Source: Larix kaempferi
Lineage: Eukaryota; Streptophyta; Pinopsida; Pinales; Pinaceae
Length of the DNA stretch: 64,000 bases
Assembly: GCA_027924585.1 (NCBI GenBank)
Contig: BSBM01001448.1
Span: forward strand, 2,666,001 to 2,730,000
Direction of reading: 5' to 3'
The position numbers and the translations under genes are program-made. Shown here piece after piece: positions 33,774 through 46,470 of the stretch. How positions within the stretch are numbered: the first letter of the stretch is position 1; every line of letters begins with the position of its first letter. The notes under the pieces are model-generated. The model saw only the letters and a list, made by a program, of their open reading frames with translations. It searched no databases and was not told where the DNA came from.

Positions 33774-34781
33774 AAAACAGAAAAAGTTGAAAGTTAAACA
33801 TATTGCAAGTTCCACCATTGATGCGTTGGTAGATAAAAGATCAATGATCCCAGGAGTTTTGCATTATGAAAGTGCACAAGGGATAAGAGAAGATAGTGGT
33901 TACGAGATTAAAAACCGCCAGGCACATGGAGACACCAGAACATTCCGTAGCCAATAAAGGTGGTTTTGGAAACCAATTTCGCAGTTGCAAAACCACATTT
34001 TGCTGGTTAGCACTAAGATCTAACGATTTAGATTTGAAGATTGGAAAATGATCGGATGGTGAGGGAGGTCATCGAAGTGTTAAAAGTAGGTGAAATCCGA
34101 CGATCCAGATTATAGAACATGAGATCAACGGATGAGGAAAATGAGCGCTCGTAAAGATGCTTGGAGGACAAGGGAAATGGGTTATATATAGCAAAGAAAC
34201 ATGTGAAAGTTGACATTTGTCTTTGCACTGTCAGTGCCAGAAGGTTCTGGATAAGTGGGCACCGCAGAAAGTGACAGAGTAGGACAAAGTGCGTGATTTC
34301 TAGCGACAGGTAGGGCCTTGTAACCCAAGCTAATAATATTTTAATTTTGCTTATAAGGTGTAAAAATGGAAACATTCCAGGATGTAGACAGTGCTAAGGC
34401 TAGGGATGCTTTGGAAGATAGAGACAGGGACATATTTGATACTTCAATTAGGTTATCAGTTGCAAAGATTTAGGATAAACTGAAGAGAGCAAGAGGAAGG
34501 TTTGGATGTGCACAGAGTTAACCAGTCGTCCCTCTTGTCATTTTTCCCTGACCAAATTGTTTCATTCTGAGAGTTTGTCTCCTAGTGTGCATCCAATTAC
34601 TCAGAAGCCGAACGAACCGTTATGAACGCCCCAAAAACCAGAATATTTTTTAGATAGAACCCTCTCTTATAAGAGATTCCCTAGAAGTACCAACCTCTCA
34701 AATGCCTCAAATAGAAAGCTTTTCCGAGAAGTCAATTAGAGATTTGTATCACCAGTCATCCCCTGAGAATAAGAAATTTTC
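33774..34781. other. LTR-like flank upstream of ORF C
   Basis: Non-coding sequence between copia and ORF C. It repeats short phrases typical of LTR promoters (AGATCTAACGATTTAGAT, GAAATCCGACGATCCAGAT, GAGATCAACGGATGAGG at 34015-34135) and contains TATATATAG near 34183. It probably continues the copia target seen at 26816-27557. Confidence 0.4.
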
Positions 34782-37446
34782 ATGACTTCTTGCCTTAAAC
34801 TAGATTTGGGAATCACTGAGACTCCCTATCCTATAGATTCCAGTCATTTTAGCGAGAACACTCGGCTTGTTCTATCTTTATTGGCCTTGATTTTAGGTTT
34901 TGATACAGACGAATGGGTGACCGAGTTTCAATTGAGTTTGTTATTTAAAATGAGTATCGGTTTACCTAAAGTTGAAAATAGTCAGACATCTCGTATGAAG
35001 TTTGAGGATTTTTTGGCTAAAAGCATTCACGTACAGATGGTGAATTTTCATAGCATAAGACATTTTAAGTTCCAATCACACTTCATGAAGATAGTCATGT
35101 TTGTCAGTCGAGAAGAATTACATTTTCCGAAAATAATTTTTACAAGTCCTATGGAAGATAATATGTTTAATTATATGAATTACATGCTATCAGAGATGTA
35201 TAGAATGATTTTCGGAGAAAATTTAGCCAAAGTGTTACCTGAGATAAGGACTTTCATGCAGTTGAATACTGATTTGGCCATGGGAGACTGGTTTCTATCG
35301 AAGGATAATACTATTCTCAGGTTGTTTGGTTTCAAACATCAGCCATATAGGTTACCAACATTTTTGACACTGAGAGTGTTCGCTCTTGAGTTTATTAGAC
35401 AGAAATTGATTGTGGAAGATAATCATTTTCTATTTTTCAAGAAAGTGACTGATATCAAATATCCTTTTACAATAGGCCCATTTACTGTAAAGAATAAATA
35501 TGCCATTTTACACTTAGATAAATTATTAGAAGAAATGGATTTCAAAAAGGAAGAGGCCATTGATTATGATCCCCTTCATGTCATTTCGAAAAGGAGACAG
35601 AATAATCAAAATAAGGATTTCGATCACCAAGAGGTGGAAGGGATGTCTGAAAAGGCAAATTGGTCACAATAGGAAAGTGAAGATGAAGCAACTATAAGTC
35701 TCCAAGGAAGAGAGCTGGTATTGACAGAATGTACAGGAGGAGAAGAAGCTACAACGAGTCATATGCGTAGTGGGGAAAAAAGTTTTCAGGATGCAATTGA
35801 TTTAGAATATGAAGAGCAAGAAAAAGAAAAAAGACCTAAGTTGGATGAACAACAAGATTTGATGTTACTTACAGATGATGAAGGAAAAAGTGAATACGTA
35901 GTACCAGAGGTTCGAATACAAAAATATACATTTCAAGAGGCCAAGGAAGCAGGAGATACTAGTAAGTTTCAAACTAGAGCAAATATGTATTGCAAGTACA
36001 GCCAAGACAGGCAGGCTTCATCTCAACAGACTTATCAATTATTTCCAAAAGTTAGGAGCTTGCTGAATTCAGATGTTAATTTGGTTACTAGTCGAGATGT
36101 CAAAGAAAACACTTTAAATTTGGTAGTGTCATCAAGTGACAAGGTTACAGAAATGAAATTCAATTTAAATAAAATTACTGCACCTAACAAAATTCTTTTC
36201 CATAGGCAGACAAGAGAAGTGATATATATGCATATTTTTTGGAAGCAATTTTGGAAGTTGAGAAATTGAAAACAATGATAGAGAATCTAAACAATCAATT
36301 AAAACAAGAAAAAGTAGAAAAGAAATCCCGCCAACAACAAATCAAGAAGCTGCAAATTGATTTGGTTGGAAGTGGCACTGGAGGGAATGCAGGAAAAAAA
36401 TTGCTAAAAGAAAAAGAAAATATAATTCAAGAGTTGAGAAAGAAATTAAAAATCCCGGAAACTTAGCTTTGTCAAGGCTCTGAGTTGACCGTATTGGAGT
36501 AGGAAAAAGAAAAATTATCTAAAGAAGTGGACAATATTACAACTAAGTTATTGAAACTTGTTGAAAAGGAAGCTGGTTGGGAGAAAGAGAAAATAAGTTT
36601 AAAAAATCAAATCGAAGATTTGAAGAGTAAATTATCAAATTTGGCTCAGCAACAAACAGGTATTAGTCAGGTTGAAGATAAAGAAAATGTAGACAGCCTT
36701 CTACAGGCTATGTCCCAGGTGAGTTTGAAGGATGTTGAGATTAAAGAGTTGAAAGAAGAAACTCAAAAAATAAAAGAAGAAAATGAAAAGAAAGATGAGG
36801 AAACAAAGTCTCTGCAAGGTAAATATAAAGAATTGATTGAAACAAACAAAAGATTGGAAAACCAAGTGACAGGTCAGGCAGCGATGTAAGGTTGCAAACA
36901 AATGGTGTGGGATTTAATTATCAAAGAAGCAGAAAAATTTGGGTCGTACTTGAAATTCATGAGGATAAAGGAGAAAGTGGCTAAAGAATCATTGGAAAGT
37001 TGTACTGCAATGAGAGAGAGTATGAATAAGAAGCCAAAGACACGGCATAAAATACAATTAATTTCCTTAATGGTTTGACAGAAGAAGATTTGAAGACCAT
37101 GGTCATTAAAAACAGGATAGCCATTATTAATTGGGTGAGGAGAATTCTAGGGAAGTATTTACATATTGAAAGAGTCGAATCTAGAGCTGGAGCAATGAAG
37201 AGACAAGTGACAGAGTTGAAAAAACAGTTTGATAAATTGGTTGAAAAAGGTTTGCCTGCATTCTCGGATGAAAACAATGAGTTGATTTCCCAGGATGATT
37301 ATAAGAAATTGCTATTTGATATAAGAATGGATCATGGAAACTTTCAGCATTTGAATCATCTACTTATAGGGAAAATCTTGATGGAAAAGCTTGAAGAGGA
37401 TTTTGAAATAATGAATAAATTGGTTTTCATTAGCAAAAGAATTTAG
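34782..37446 (+). pseudogene. ORF C: decayed relative of the LTR-encoded coiled-coil protein
   Basis: A globular N-terminal part (34782 to about 35600) has a GLPKVEN block and a following HF...HFPKI segment. These align loosely with the GLPQMGEKWF and YH...MPYF region of the homologue at 60.5-63 kb. An acidic linker follows (EEQEKEKRPKLDEQQD). A long coiled coil (36239-36889) is rich in Lys/Glu heptads. A further helical domain lies at 37075-37446. Stops at 35670, 36464, 36499 and 36887 are all TAG or TAA and are explicable from CAG or CAA. Two frame changes lie near 36230 (in a T run) and near 37060. The layout matches the LTR ORF of element A but is longer. Homology of the N-terminal part is weak by eye, so membership in the same family is probable and not proven. 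It cannot make a full protein now. Confidence 0.5.
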
Positions 37447-39162
37447 AAATTTCCTATGCAGGTCATATTGATATGAAGGTCCTGGTCAAATAAATGACAA
37501 GCTATGATCTTATAACAACATATCAATGGACGACGGTCGAAAAATATGGAAGAATGAATTATGCCCTAAGTATGCCTTCGAAGACTAACTTTAGAAGAAC
37601 TATTTTTATCATGTTTTGGTCACCCACATGGCCTACTTTCTTTTGTAAACTCTCCCTATTAGTGTTTATTTTGCATATATTCAGTCAAAGGAAGCATTTT
37701 TTCACAAAATTGAAATTTCATGCAAATAGAAAAGTTATTAACTAAATAAAATATGAAGACTTGACTAAAAGAAATAGTTAAAAAAATCAGGTGTTCTCCT
37801 CCAAGTGCTTCAAAGATGACTAAAAAAACTACTTTCAAGTCCAACATTCATGTATGCTATGTGGCTCTACTCACATGCAACACAAACACCTATGTGGCTC
37901 TAGTTTCATGTAACCCGACCCAAGCCACAAAACTTCAAATAGAACAAGAAACCCACCATAATTAATTTCAATGGGTATCTCACCCATCCAACAATTAATC
38001 ATCCAGGAATTTCTCTCAACCATATGCAACAAAATATTCAAACTTTCCCTTCTCTCGCAGCGATTCCCTCACAACATCTATCTCTCCTAGTGCTCTAGTG
38101 TGGTCATCAAGAATAAGATCTAATAAATAGACTCTATAAACCTAGAGTGGTATACCATTAATTTATTAATATCACCACTACTTGCCTTCTTTCCACCCTT
38201 GTTATATTCAACAAACTTAAAGCAAAAAGACCCTAATTCAAATTGTTGCTAAACTTGCTCAAGCATAAAAGTATGTGAGATATTTGGGAACCCCAAGTAA
38301 AATTCCTCACAATGGGAAATTCCAAGTGATTTTGAGAAATTGACAAATTAGGTTCATAGTAGGGCATCTTATTCTAACAATACTTGGTCACAGGTCTAGT
38401 AGGAGACATGGAGAGTGGAGCTAACACCTAACATGATTTTGGATGCTAGCAATACGATTGTCTTTCCATGTACTTGTGTGATGTAACATGGCTAGGGTTC
38501 ACAAACCCTAATGAAGACAATCATGCTAGTGGCGAGAGCTCGAATGACAGAAGATTCTTGTTGAAGCCAATTAGGAATTCCTACCTATCTTTGAGGTTAT
38601 AGGGTGCCTTAGGAAACCCTAGGACTTAGATGTTGGGGATCACAATGATATAACCAATGGAGAAGATAAGGGTAAGAGATACATCTTATATGATCTTGGA
38701 GAGATTGCTCTTGTGATGCTAGAGTATAAAACCTAGGGTTTGAGGATTGAAATACTAGGATGGACATGTAGAATTGGATACTAGAAGTTAAGTTCTCTAG
38801 TGGTGTACTTGTGTGATGTTACATGGGTATGGTTTTCAACCCCTAAGAAAATATTATGTCCTTTATTTAATAGCATGTGTACTTCTCATCATGAATGTGT
38901 CGTAATGTCTAAGAGTAATATTCCATAACTGTGAAAAAATACAACATAACCTTACACAAAACAATAGAAGGTAGGATTTTATCTCTAACATAACCTTACA
39001 CTCAATGGGTAGAATCTATCTCTCATCCATTACATACATATGATTCCATGTTTTTTGCCACCACTTTTGTTTTCTTTTACATGAAAAAATTGACAAAAAC
39101 ATTCCCTACTTGATATAATAAAATATTATATTCAATAAACTTCCCGCATTGTTTCTTTTAAT
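37447..39162. other. Downstream flank of ORF C, unassigned
   Basis: A pyrimidine-rich CCTATGCAGG at about 37451-37460 follows ORF C, in the same place as acceptor-like sites after the related ORFs. TATAAACC is at 38133. A diverged direct repeat of about 40 bp recurs with 344-bp spacing (around 38471 and 38815). No ORF of note. An LTR end could not be located. Confidence 0.4.
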
Positions 39163-42100
39163 GTCTCTCACCGAGAGAAACCCTAGATTCCAAAATCACC
39201 AAAATGGAGGGGCTCTAGGCCGTGGAACCATAGGAGAGAGGCACTCCTAGAATTATTCTGGCATCCTGATTGCAACAGAGTCAACGGTTCATCTATCTGA
39301 GCCACAGTCATCGTTCTGTGGCTAGTTGCAACTCACCTCCTGGAGGCTTTCAGGGACACATGTTGAATTGGTCTTGAGGCCACAGGATTTGATCCAGGAA
39401 ACAAAATTGAGTTCTGTGAGATGCTAGAATTTTGTTTGGATAGGTTTGACATGTGAACATTTTCTACGGGTTCACAATCGAGTCATTTCCAATGTTGACA
39501 CCCTTGTGTAAGAATTGCATTGTATCTCACTAACAGAAACCCTATATTCCAAAATCGTCGAAATGGAGGGCCTATGGGTCATGGACCCAAGGGAGAGAGG
39601 TAACCCTAGCATTATTTTGGCATCATGATTCCAATGGAGTCGACGGTTCATTGATCTGAGCCACGGTCATCGTTCTATGGACAATTGCAATTTTCCTCCT
39701 GAAGGCTTTCAGTGACACATGTTGAATTGGTCCCGAGGACATATGATTTGATATGGGAAGCAGAATTGAGTTCCATGAGATGATCCAAGTTTTTTTGGGA
39801 AATTTGGATGTGTAAACGTTGGCCACGGGTTCACGATCGGTTCATTTCCAAATTTGACCCCCTTGTGCAAAAATGGCATTGTCTCTCACTGAGAGAAACC
39901 CTAGATTCCAAAATCCCAAAAATGGAGGGGCTCTGGTAGGTGGACCTAGGGGAGAGAGGCACGCCTAACATTATTCTGGCTTCCCGATTCCAACAGAGTT
40001 GATGGTTCATCGATCCGAGCCGTAGTAACCGATCTATGGACACTTGAAACTCGCCTCTTGGAGCCTTTCAGGGACACATGTTGAAATGGCCCCGAGGGCA
40101 TAGGATTTGATATGGGCATTAGAATTGAGTTCAGTGAGATGCTTCAAGTTTGTTTGGGAAGGTTTGACATGTCAACGTTGGCCATGGGTTCACGATTAAT
40201 TCATTTCAAAATTTGGCCCCCTTGTGCAAGAATTGCATTGTCTATCACTGAGAGAAACCCTAGATTCCAAAATCACCAAAATGGATGGGATCTCAGTTGT
40301 GGACCCATGGGAGAGAGGCACGCCTAGAATTACTCTAGCATCCTGATTTCAATGGATTTAAGGGTTCATCGATACGAGCCACGGTCACTGTTCTATGGCC
40401 ACTTGAAACTCGCCTCCTGGAGGCTTTCAGGGACACATGTTGATTTGGTCCTGAGGGCATGAGATTTTATCCGAGCAACAAAATTGAGTTATGTGAGATG
40501 CTGCAAGTGTTTTTGGGAATTTTTGACATGTGAATGTTGGTCATAGGTTCACGATCGATTTGTTTCCAATATTGACCCCCTTGTTCAAGAATTGCATTGT
40601 CTCTCACTAAGCGAAACCCTAGATACAAAAATTATTGAAATGGAGGGGCTCTGGGATGTGGACCCATGGGAGAGAGGCACCCATAGAATTATTACGGCAT
40701 CTTGATTCCAAAAAATTTCAAGTTTCATCAATTCAATCCAGGGTCACCGTTCTATGGCCACTTGAAACTTGCCTTCTGGAGGCTTTCGAGGACACATGTT
40801 GAATTGACCCCAAGGGCATAGGATTTGCTCTGGGCAGCAGAATTCAGTTTCGTGAGATGATTCAATTTTGTTTGGGCAGGTTTGACATGTGAAAATTGGG
40901 CACAGGTTCACAATCGAGTCATTTCCAAATTTTACCCCTTGTGCAAGAATTGTATTGTCTCTCACTAAGAGAAACCCTATATTCCAAAATTGTTGAAATG
41001 GAGGGGCTTTATGTTGTGGACCCAAAGGAGAGAGGCACTAGTAGCATTATTCTAGATTCCTAATTCCAACAGATTCAACGCTTCATTAATATGATCCACG
41101 ATCATTGTTTAATGGACACTTGAAACTCGTCTCCTAGAGGCTTTCAGGGACACATGTTGAATTGGTCCCGAGGGCAAAGGATTTGATCCAGGAAACATAA
41201 TTGAGTTCCACGAGATGCCGCAAGTGTGTTTGGGCATGTTTGAAATGTGAACGTTGGCCATGCATTCATGATCGATTCTTTTATAATTTTGACCCCCTTG
41301 TGCAAGAATTGCATTGTATCTCACTGAGATAAACCATAGATTCCAAAATCACTAAAATGGAGGGGCTCTAGGATGTGGACCCATGGGAGAGGAGAATCCC
41401 TAGAATTACTCCGAAGTCCTGATTCCATTATATTCGATTTTTCATCAATCTGAGCCACAGTCACCGTTCTATGGCCACTTGAAACTCGCCTCCTAGAGGT
41501 TTTTAGGGACACATGTTGAATTGGTCCTGAGGGCATAGGATATGATTCAGGTAGTATAATTGAGTTCCATGAGATGCTGCAAGCGTGTTGGGGCATTTTT
41601 GACGTGTGAACATTGGCCATAGGTTTACGATCGATTCATTTCCAATGTTGACCCCCTTGTGCGAGAATTGCATTGTCTCTCATTGAGAGAAATCCTACAT
41701 TTGAAAATCGGCTAGATGGAGGGGCTTTGGGTCATGGACCCATGGGAGAGAGGCACCCCTAGCATTATTCTGGCATCCTAATTACAACGGTGTCGAAGGT
41801 TCATCGATCTAAGCCACGATCATCCTTCTATGGCAACTTGAAACTTGCCTCCTAGAGGCTTTGAGGGACACATATTCAATTGATCTTGAGGGCATAGGAT
41901 TTTATCTTGGCAGCAGAATTGAGTTCCATGAGAATCTACAATTTTTTTTGAGAATTTTGACCGTCCAAACATTGGCCACAGGTCCATGATCGATTAATTT
42001 CCAAACTTGACACCCTTATGCAAGAATTGCATTATATCTCACTTAGAGAAACCCTATATTCCAAAATTATTGAAATAGAGGGGCTCTGGGTCATGGACCC

Positions 42101-42400
42101 AGGGGAGAGAGGCACCCCTAGAATTATTATGGCGTCCTGATTCCAACAGTTTCCATGATTCATCAATTTTTTCCATGGTCACCGTTCTATGGCCACTTTA
42201 AACTTGCCTCATGGAGGCTTTCAGGGACACATGTTGAATTGGTCTCGAGGGCATAGGATTAGGTCCAGGAAACATAATTGAGTTTCGTGAGATTATGCAA
42301 GTGTTTTTGGGAATGTTTGACGTGTGAACATTGGCCACAGGTTCATGATCGAGTCATTTCCAAATTTGACCCCCTTGTGCAAGAATTGCATTGTCTCTCA
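39163..42400. repeat. 359-bp satellite array, nine monomers
   Basis: Monomers start at about 39163, 39522, 39881, 40240, 40600, 40958, 41317, 41676 and 42035, with a truncated tenth start at 42393. Spacing is 358-360 bp. Each begins with a CTCTCAC...GAGAAACCCTAGATTCCA type block and contains CAGGGACACATGTTGAATTGG and TTGACCCCCTTGTGCAAGA. Copies diverge by many point changes but almost no indels. The length is about two nucleosome repeats. ORFs across the array are incidental. Confidence 0.95.
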
Positions 42401-42891
42401 CTTCCAAAGTTCACTCTTAAATTTTTTCTATGGAGTTCAATAATATCTCTTGCCTATGAATTCTGAAGATGTCAATTATTGATTTTTTTATTTACAATTT
42501 ACATAATTTTAAATATATTTCACCATTATTAAAACTAATTTTGTCGTGAAATGATATTGAGTGTTGGATATGTTTTCTCTTCATGTGAAATACATGGTTC
42601 TTTGAAAGAGCAATACTGAATTATTATCACAAAATATCAATGTAGGATTTTCTTGCGCATGCAATAAGTTGAAAAGAAATCCTTTCATCCAAACTACTTG
42701 ACAAGTTGTTAATGTTCACTCGCATATTCTGCTTTAGGTGACCAAATTGTAACTATGGGATGCTTCTTTGGTTCCCGTGACAAAGTACCCGTACCAAAAT
42801 TAAAAGCATATTACCTCATGTGCTTTTCCAATCGTCAACACTGCATATAAAATCACTATCTATGAAACCATTCAATTATGAAATACAAAAT
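42401..42891. other. Unassigned segment between satellite and copia remnant
   Basis: Short AT-rich sequence. The part nearest 42891 is probably the degraded 3' portion of the copia RNase H on the minus strand (text such as the copy of a GSLMYL-type domain lies just beyond). No other feature seen. Confidence 0.35.
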
Positions 42892-43735
42892 TCAATGATA
42901 TGATGTACTTGCAGTGTATCTTAAAATTCTTTTACCAACTTCGAAATGAGAACCCGGAGACTCCATAAACTCCATAGACCTTGATATTAAACTCACGACA
43001 AATATATATGGCCTAATTGTTATTAGGTACATCAAACTTCCAACTAATTTCTTGAATTGTGTTGGATCTACAAAAGATACATGATCCTCTTTGCTTAGTT
43101 TAGTACCTACTGCTACAAGTGTTGACATTGTCTTGCAATTCAACATTCTAAATATCCTTAACACATCTTTATCATACTTTGATTCTCGAATAAAAAATTC
43201 ATTTTTTGATTGTGCAACTTCAATATGAAGGAAGTACTTCATCACACTCTGTCATTTCAAATTCAATTTTGATGGTTATTCTAAATTTCTCCAACATCAA
43301 ATTACTTGTAAAAATTATATCATTGACATAAGAATTTTACCTTGCTTATATGTTTTAGTGTACAAAGCGAAGTCACTTTTGCTTCTATTAAACCCTTTGT
43401 TATTCAAATAGTTGTTTATCTTGATATATCAATCTTTAGGACTTTGTTTCAACCCATATAAGACATTTGTTAGCTTATAGACCTTCTTTTCAGTGTCCTT
43501 TTATCTCATAACCATTTTCTTTCTTAGGCTTAAACCTCCAAAGTGAAAGTTTCCAAACCTCAAGTTCCAAAGCCATGTTTGATCAACAACCTTAGGTTTA
43601 TATGCATTCATTGAGTTTTGAATTTCACTCCTCATCCTAAGTTGGAACATTATGTTCTTCGTGCATTTAAGACCTAGAACTAAGTACACATCATCAATAT
43701 GTTTCTTATATCCATTTTTGGCAAACATAATCACC
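42892..43735 (-). pseudogene. Rearranged Ty1/copia remnant (pre-integrase block joined to RT)
   Basis: On the minus strand the segment 43734-43501 carries a copia pre-integrase block (LWNLRFGNFHFGGLSL). It passes directly into RT sequence at about 43500-43260 (KVYKLTNVLYGLKQSPKD, then GFNRSKSDFALYTK) with a stop after KD. A frame change then gives YVNDII, where YVDD is expected. The block 43245-42892 continues as RT thumb and RNase H start (MKYFLHIEVAQS, LVGSLMYL, KRILRYTAS). The integrase core and RT fingers are missing between the two parts, an internal deletion of more than 1 kb. Confidence 0.8.
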
Positions 43736-44064
43736 CATTAATGTCCAACAAACACATTTTTTCAATAATACATATAAAATCACATTCATTGTGAACCAAT
43801 CACATTCACCATTAACCAAGTAAAATTCATGACATATAACATCAAATGCACCCATGTAAGTAAGAATCCATACACACTTTTTCGTATACACCAAATGAAA
43901 GCTGTAAATTTGTTCAAAATTACATTTTTATACAAAATGGAGCATCGTTCCCAATAGTGGATGATCATGCCCAAAAATGGGATAAGGGTGGCTCACGGCC
44001 TATACAAAAGTAACCATATACTACCAAATATGCCACATCATGGCTAATGTACATAGAGGGTGTC
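43736..44064. other. Unassigned AT-rich segment
   Basis: Only short incidental ORFs. Probably more of the decayed copia element upstream of its pre-integrase block, but no motif is convincing. Confidence 0.3.
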
Positions 44065-46470
44065 TCAATCACCCTGGTCACCATCGGAACCCCGACGCTC
44101 CTCTCCAAAATCGATATTCCTCCTCTTTGAGCTAGAGGAAGAATGGGCCCCCCTACGTCTAGGTGTGGTCTGAAAGGGAAACAACACCATGTCAATATTC
44201 CCACAATTATATAAATTAGTACACTTAAAAAAATACAAGTAGCATTCAAATCTTGAGTACTCATGTGAGGCGATACAAACAGGTCGTGATGGGGGTGTCC
44301 ATCTGCTCAATCCCAATCTCCCGACAATGCCTCCCTGCAACCATTAGAAAAATAATTAATACATAATACAAAACTGACTTTTTTAATGAAATTCATTCAT
44401 GCTTAATAATATTTTAAATAACTTATAAATCTCGCCGTGAATATCGAAGGCGATGTAGGAGGTCTCCCTTCCAGGATAGGAAGTGGAGTATTGGGATGTA
44501 CAACTTGCTCCAAGGAGATGGTGGTGGCAGGGACTGATGTAGGTAGGGGGTCGGGGGTTGATCTAGGTAGGGGACGGGGGTTGATGTAGGTAGGGGTGTG
44601 GATGATGATGTAGGTAGGGAGACGGGGGATGACATAGGTAGGGGGTGGGGGATGATGTAGGTAGGGAGACGGGGGCTGATGTGGGTAAATGGGAGGGAGT
44701 ATATGTATGTGAAATGGATGGAGCTGATGTGGATGGGAAAGATGGAGCCAAATGATGCACATGAGGGGTAAACACATGAGTGGATGGGTGTGGGGTAAAC
44801 ACATGAGTGGATGGGTGTGTGTGGCGATATACCCTCAGTGCATGTATAATGGGTGGGAGCATCCTACTAGGGGATACAGGAATGCCAATCACAGGAGGAG
44901 AATGCCAAATCACCTGACTCGACATGAACTGTGGAAACATAGAACTATGTGGAATATACGCAGGAATGTGTGCGTATGGTGATCGGATGGTCGGTGAAGG
45001 AACCTACATAAATAGATAAAATACATTTCATTAGAATAAAAAACATGTAAATTAACCATAGAAACACAATGAATTTCACATAATACATCAAATATATAAT
45101 TAATTTCAAACAAGTTACTTGCATGGGAGGTGATCTGCTCAGCATAGGTGGAGACATGTGCTCAATATCCTCCTCATGCACTTGTGGAAACATGAAAACA
45201 TTAATATTTATTTCTCGTATAAAATATGAAAATTACAACTAACTCAATTTTTAAATCCTACAACCATACACTATTTTATATACCTACATGTGAGGTGTTG
45301 CAATAATATCTGCTTCTGCCATGGTGGAATCAAGGTTGGGAGCAGTAATGTCCTCCCACCTTCATTTAGTTGTTTCATCTCGAAACAACTACACATGAAA
45401 AAACCATTAATTCCACATTCAATACACTAATAAATGCTAATCTAACAATTGTAAAATGTAAATTTAAATATGCAATCAACCATTTACAAATAATATACTG
45501 ACCTCAAACATAAAAGTATCTCGTGTTGGATCATCTGTAGGGCCATGGAAGTTACGACCGCAGTGAGTGCATCGATGAGGTAATCCTCAGGTTTCAGAAG
45601 GATCCTTTGGCCCAATAGCTGTGCTAGATGGTCCATGATCAATGGGGCCTGACATACCTACACATAATGGCTCTCCGTGCTTCTTTGATCTATCATGCCT
45701 AGATGATGCCACAAACGTGTTGTGTTGTAATACAATATGGAGAGGGGTCCAATACAAACATAGTTGTATTAGCTAGGTGGTCTAATAAATGAAGCGTCTG
45801 TGGAGAGGGGTTAGGCGTATGCCGAGGTGCAGGTGTCCCTCTTAATGGGTTACACCTAGCGGTCGGTCGATCCTAGGAAGTTCCAAGACCAACCCCATGA
45901 AACTCACTAATGTCTAATTAGTTTACATGTAGGCCCAACACAAAATCTGCATATATTTTTCGAAGGAAATAAAGTGGGACCTCCCTATTGTTGCAAGGAG
46001 GTTTCTCAAAAACCATGAACCATTACCTCATCTAGTTTTGTCTCCATGGTTCATAAGTGCACCAATCCATGCCAAGCAACCTTTTGTGTGGATCAGGGGG
46101 TAGGTTGGTCCTGGGGTCAATTAAAAAACTAACTAGAGTTTGTTTTTGATATGTTCAAATATTTGATTTGGTCTCTACTGATACCAATGGAGTAATATGC
46201 TCTCATCCGAGCCCTATACTCAGTTATGCTCTTCAATTGACCATGATCATTGTCAACTGAGACAATGATGCTATCGAGTAATGTGGCTAGAGATAGTATT
46301 GATGGTTCCCTATTCATTCTAAGTTATTGAACCAAGCTTCTTAATTGTTGTAAATTTTGGTTTATTTGGGCTTCCGTGCTTAGGTTCTCCTCAAGGTGAA
46401 TGTTTACTTAGGCGTTTTCTGTGGATGGGTTTTTTTTGGGGGGGGGTTTGGATCTTCATTGTCTGCCATT
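44065..46470 (-). pseudogene. Gene-like spliced relic with proline-rich tail, possibly plant-mobile-domain type
   Basis: Read on the minus strand, several short coding-like blocks are bounded by good splice motifs. A start-like MADNEDPNPPPKKT lies near 46468. A helical block LLKPEDYLIDALTAVVTS ends near 45505 at a GAG/GTCAGT donor. MFPQVHEEDIEHMSPPM lies at 45193-45120. A Pro/His/Ser-rich exon spans about 45003-44430. A last exon, 44169-44065, follows TTTCCCTTTCAG and reads TTPRRRGAHSSSSSKRRN and on to a stop. Stops interrupt some blocks. The Pro-rich region and basic C-terminus recall plant mobile domain proteins carried by some transposons, but the mobile domain itself was not recognised. 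Confidence 0.3.
44500..44700 (+). repeat. G-rich minisatellite (GATGTAGGTAGGGG-like units)
   Basis: About eight irregular units of the form GATGTAGGTAGGGGG or GGGAGACGGGG, with period roughly 24-30 bp. The plus strand has many closely spaced G runs. It encodes the Pro/His-rich part of the relic on the minus strand. Confidence 0.8.

Noticed and set aside
36701-36901. Phe-rich minus-strand ORF as a membrane protein
   Set aside because: It is the reverse strand of the Lys/Glu coiled coil of ORF C.
39163-42400. Tandem repeats as a CRISPR-like array, or minus-strand ORFs here as genes
   Set aside because: The period is 359 bp with no spacers, and the ORFs are repeat translations that recur unit by unit. 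This is a eukaryotic satellite.
44403-44940. Overlapping Pro/His-rich ORFs as separate small genes
   Set aside because: They are alternative frames of one G-rich minisatellite; at most one belongs to the spliced relic.
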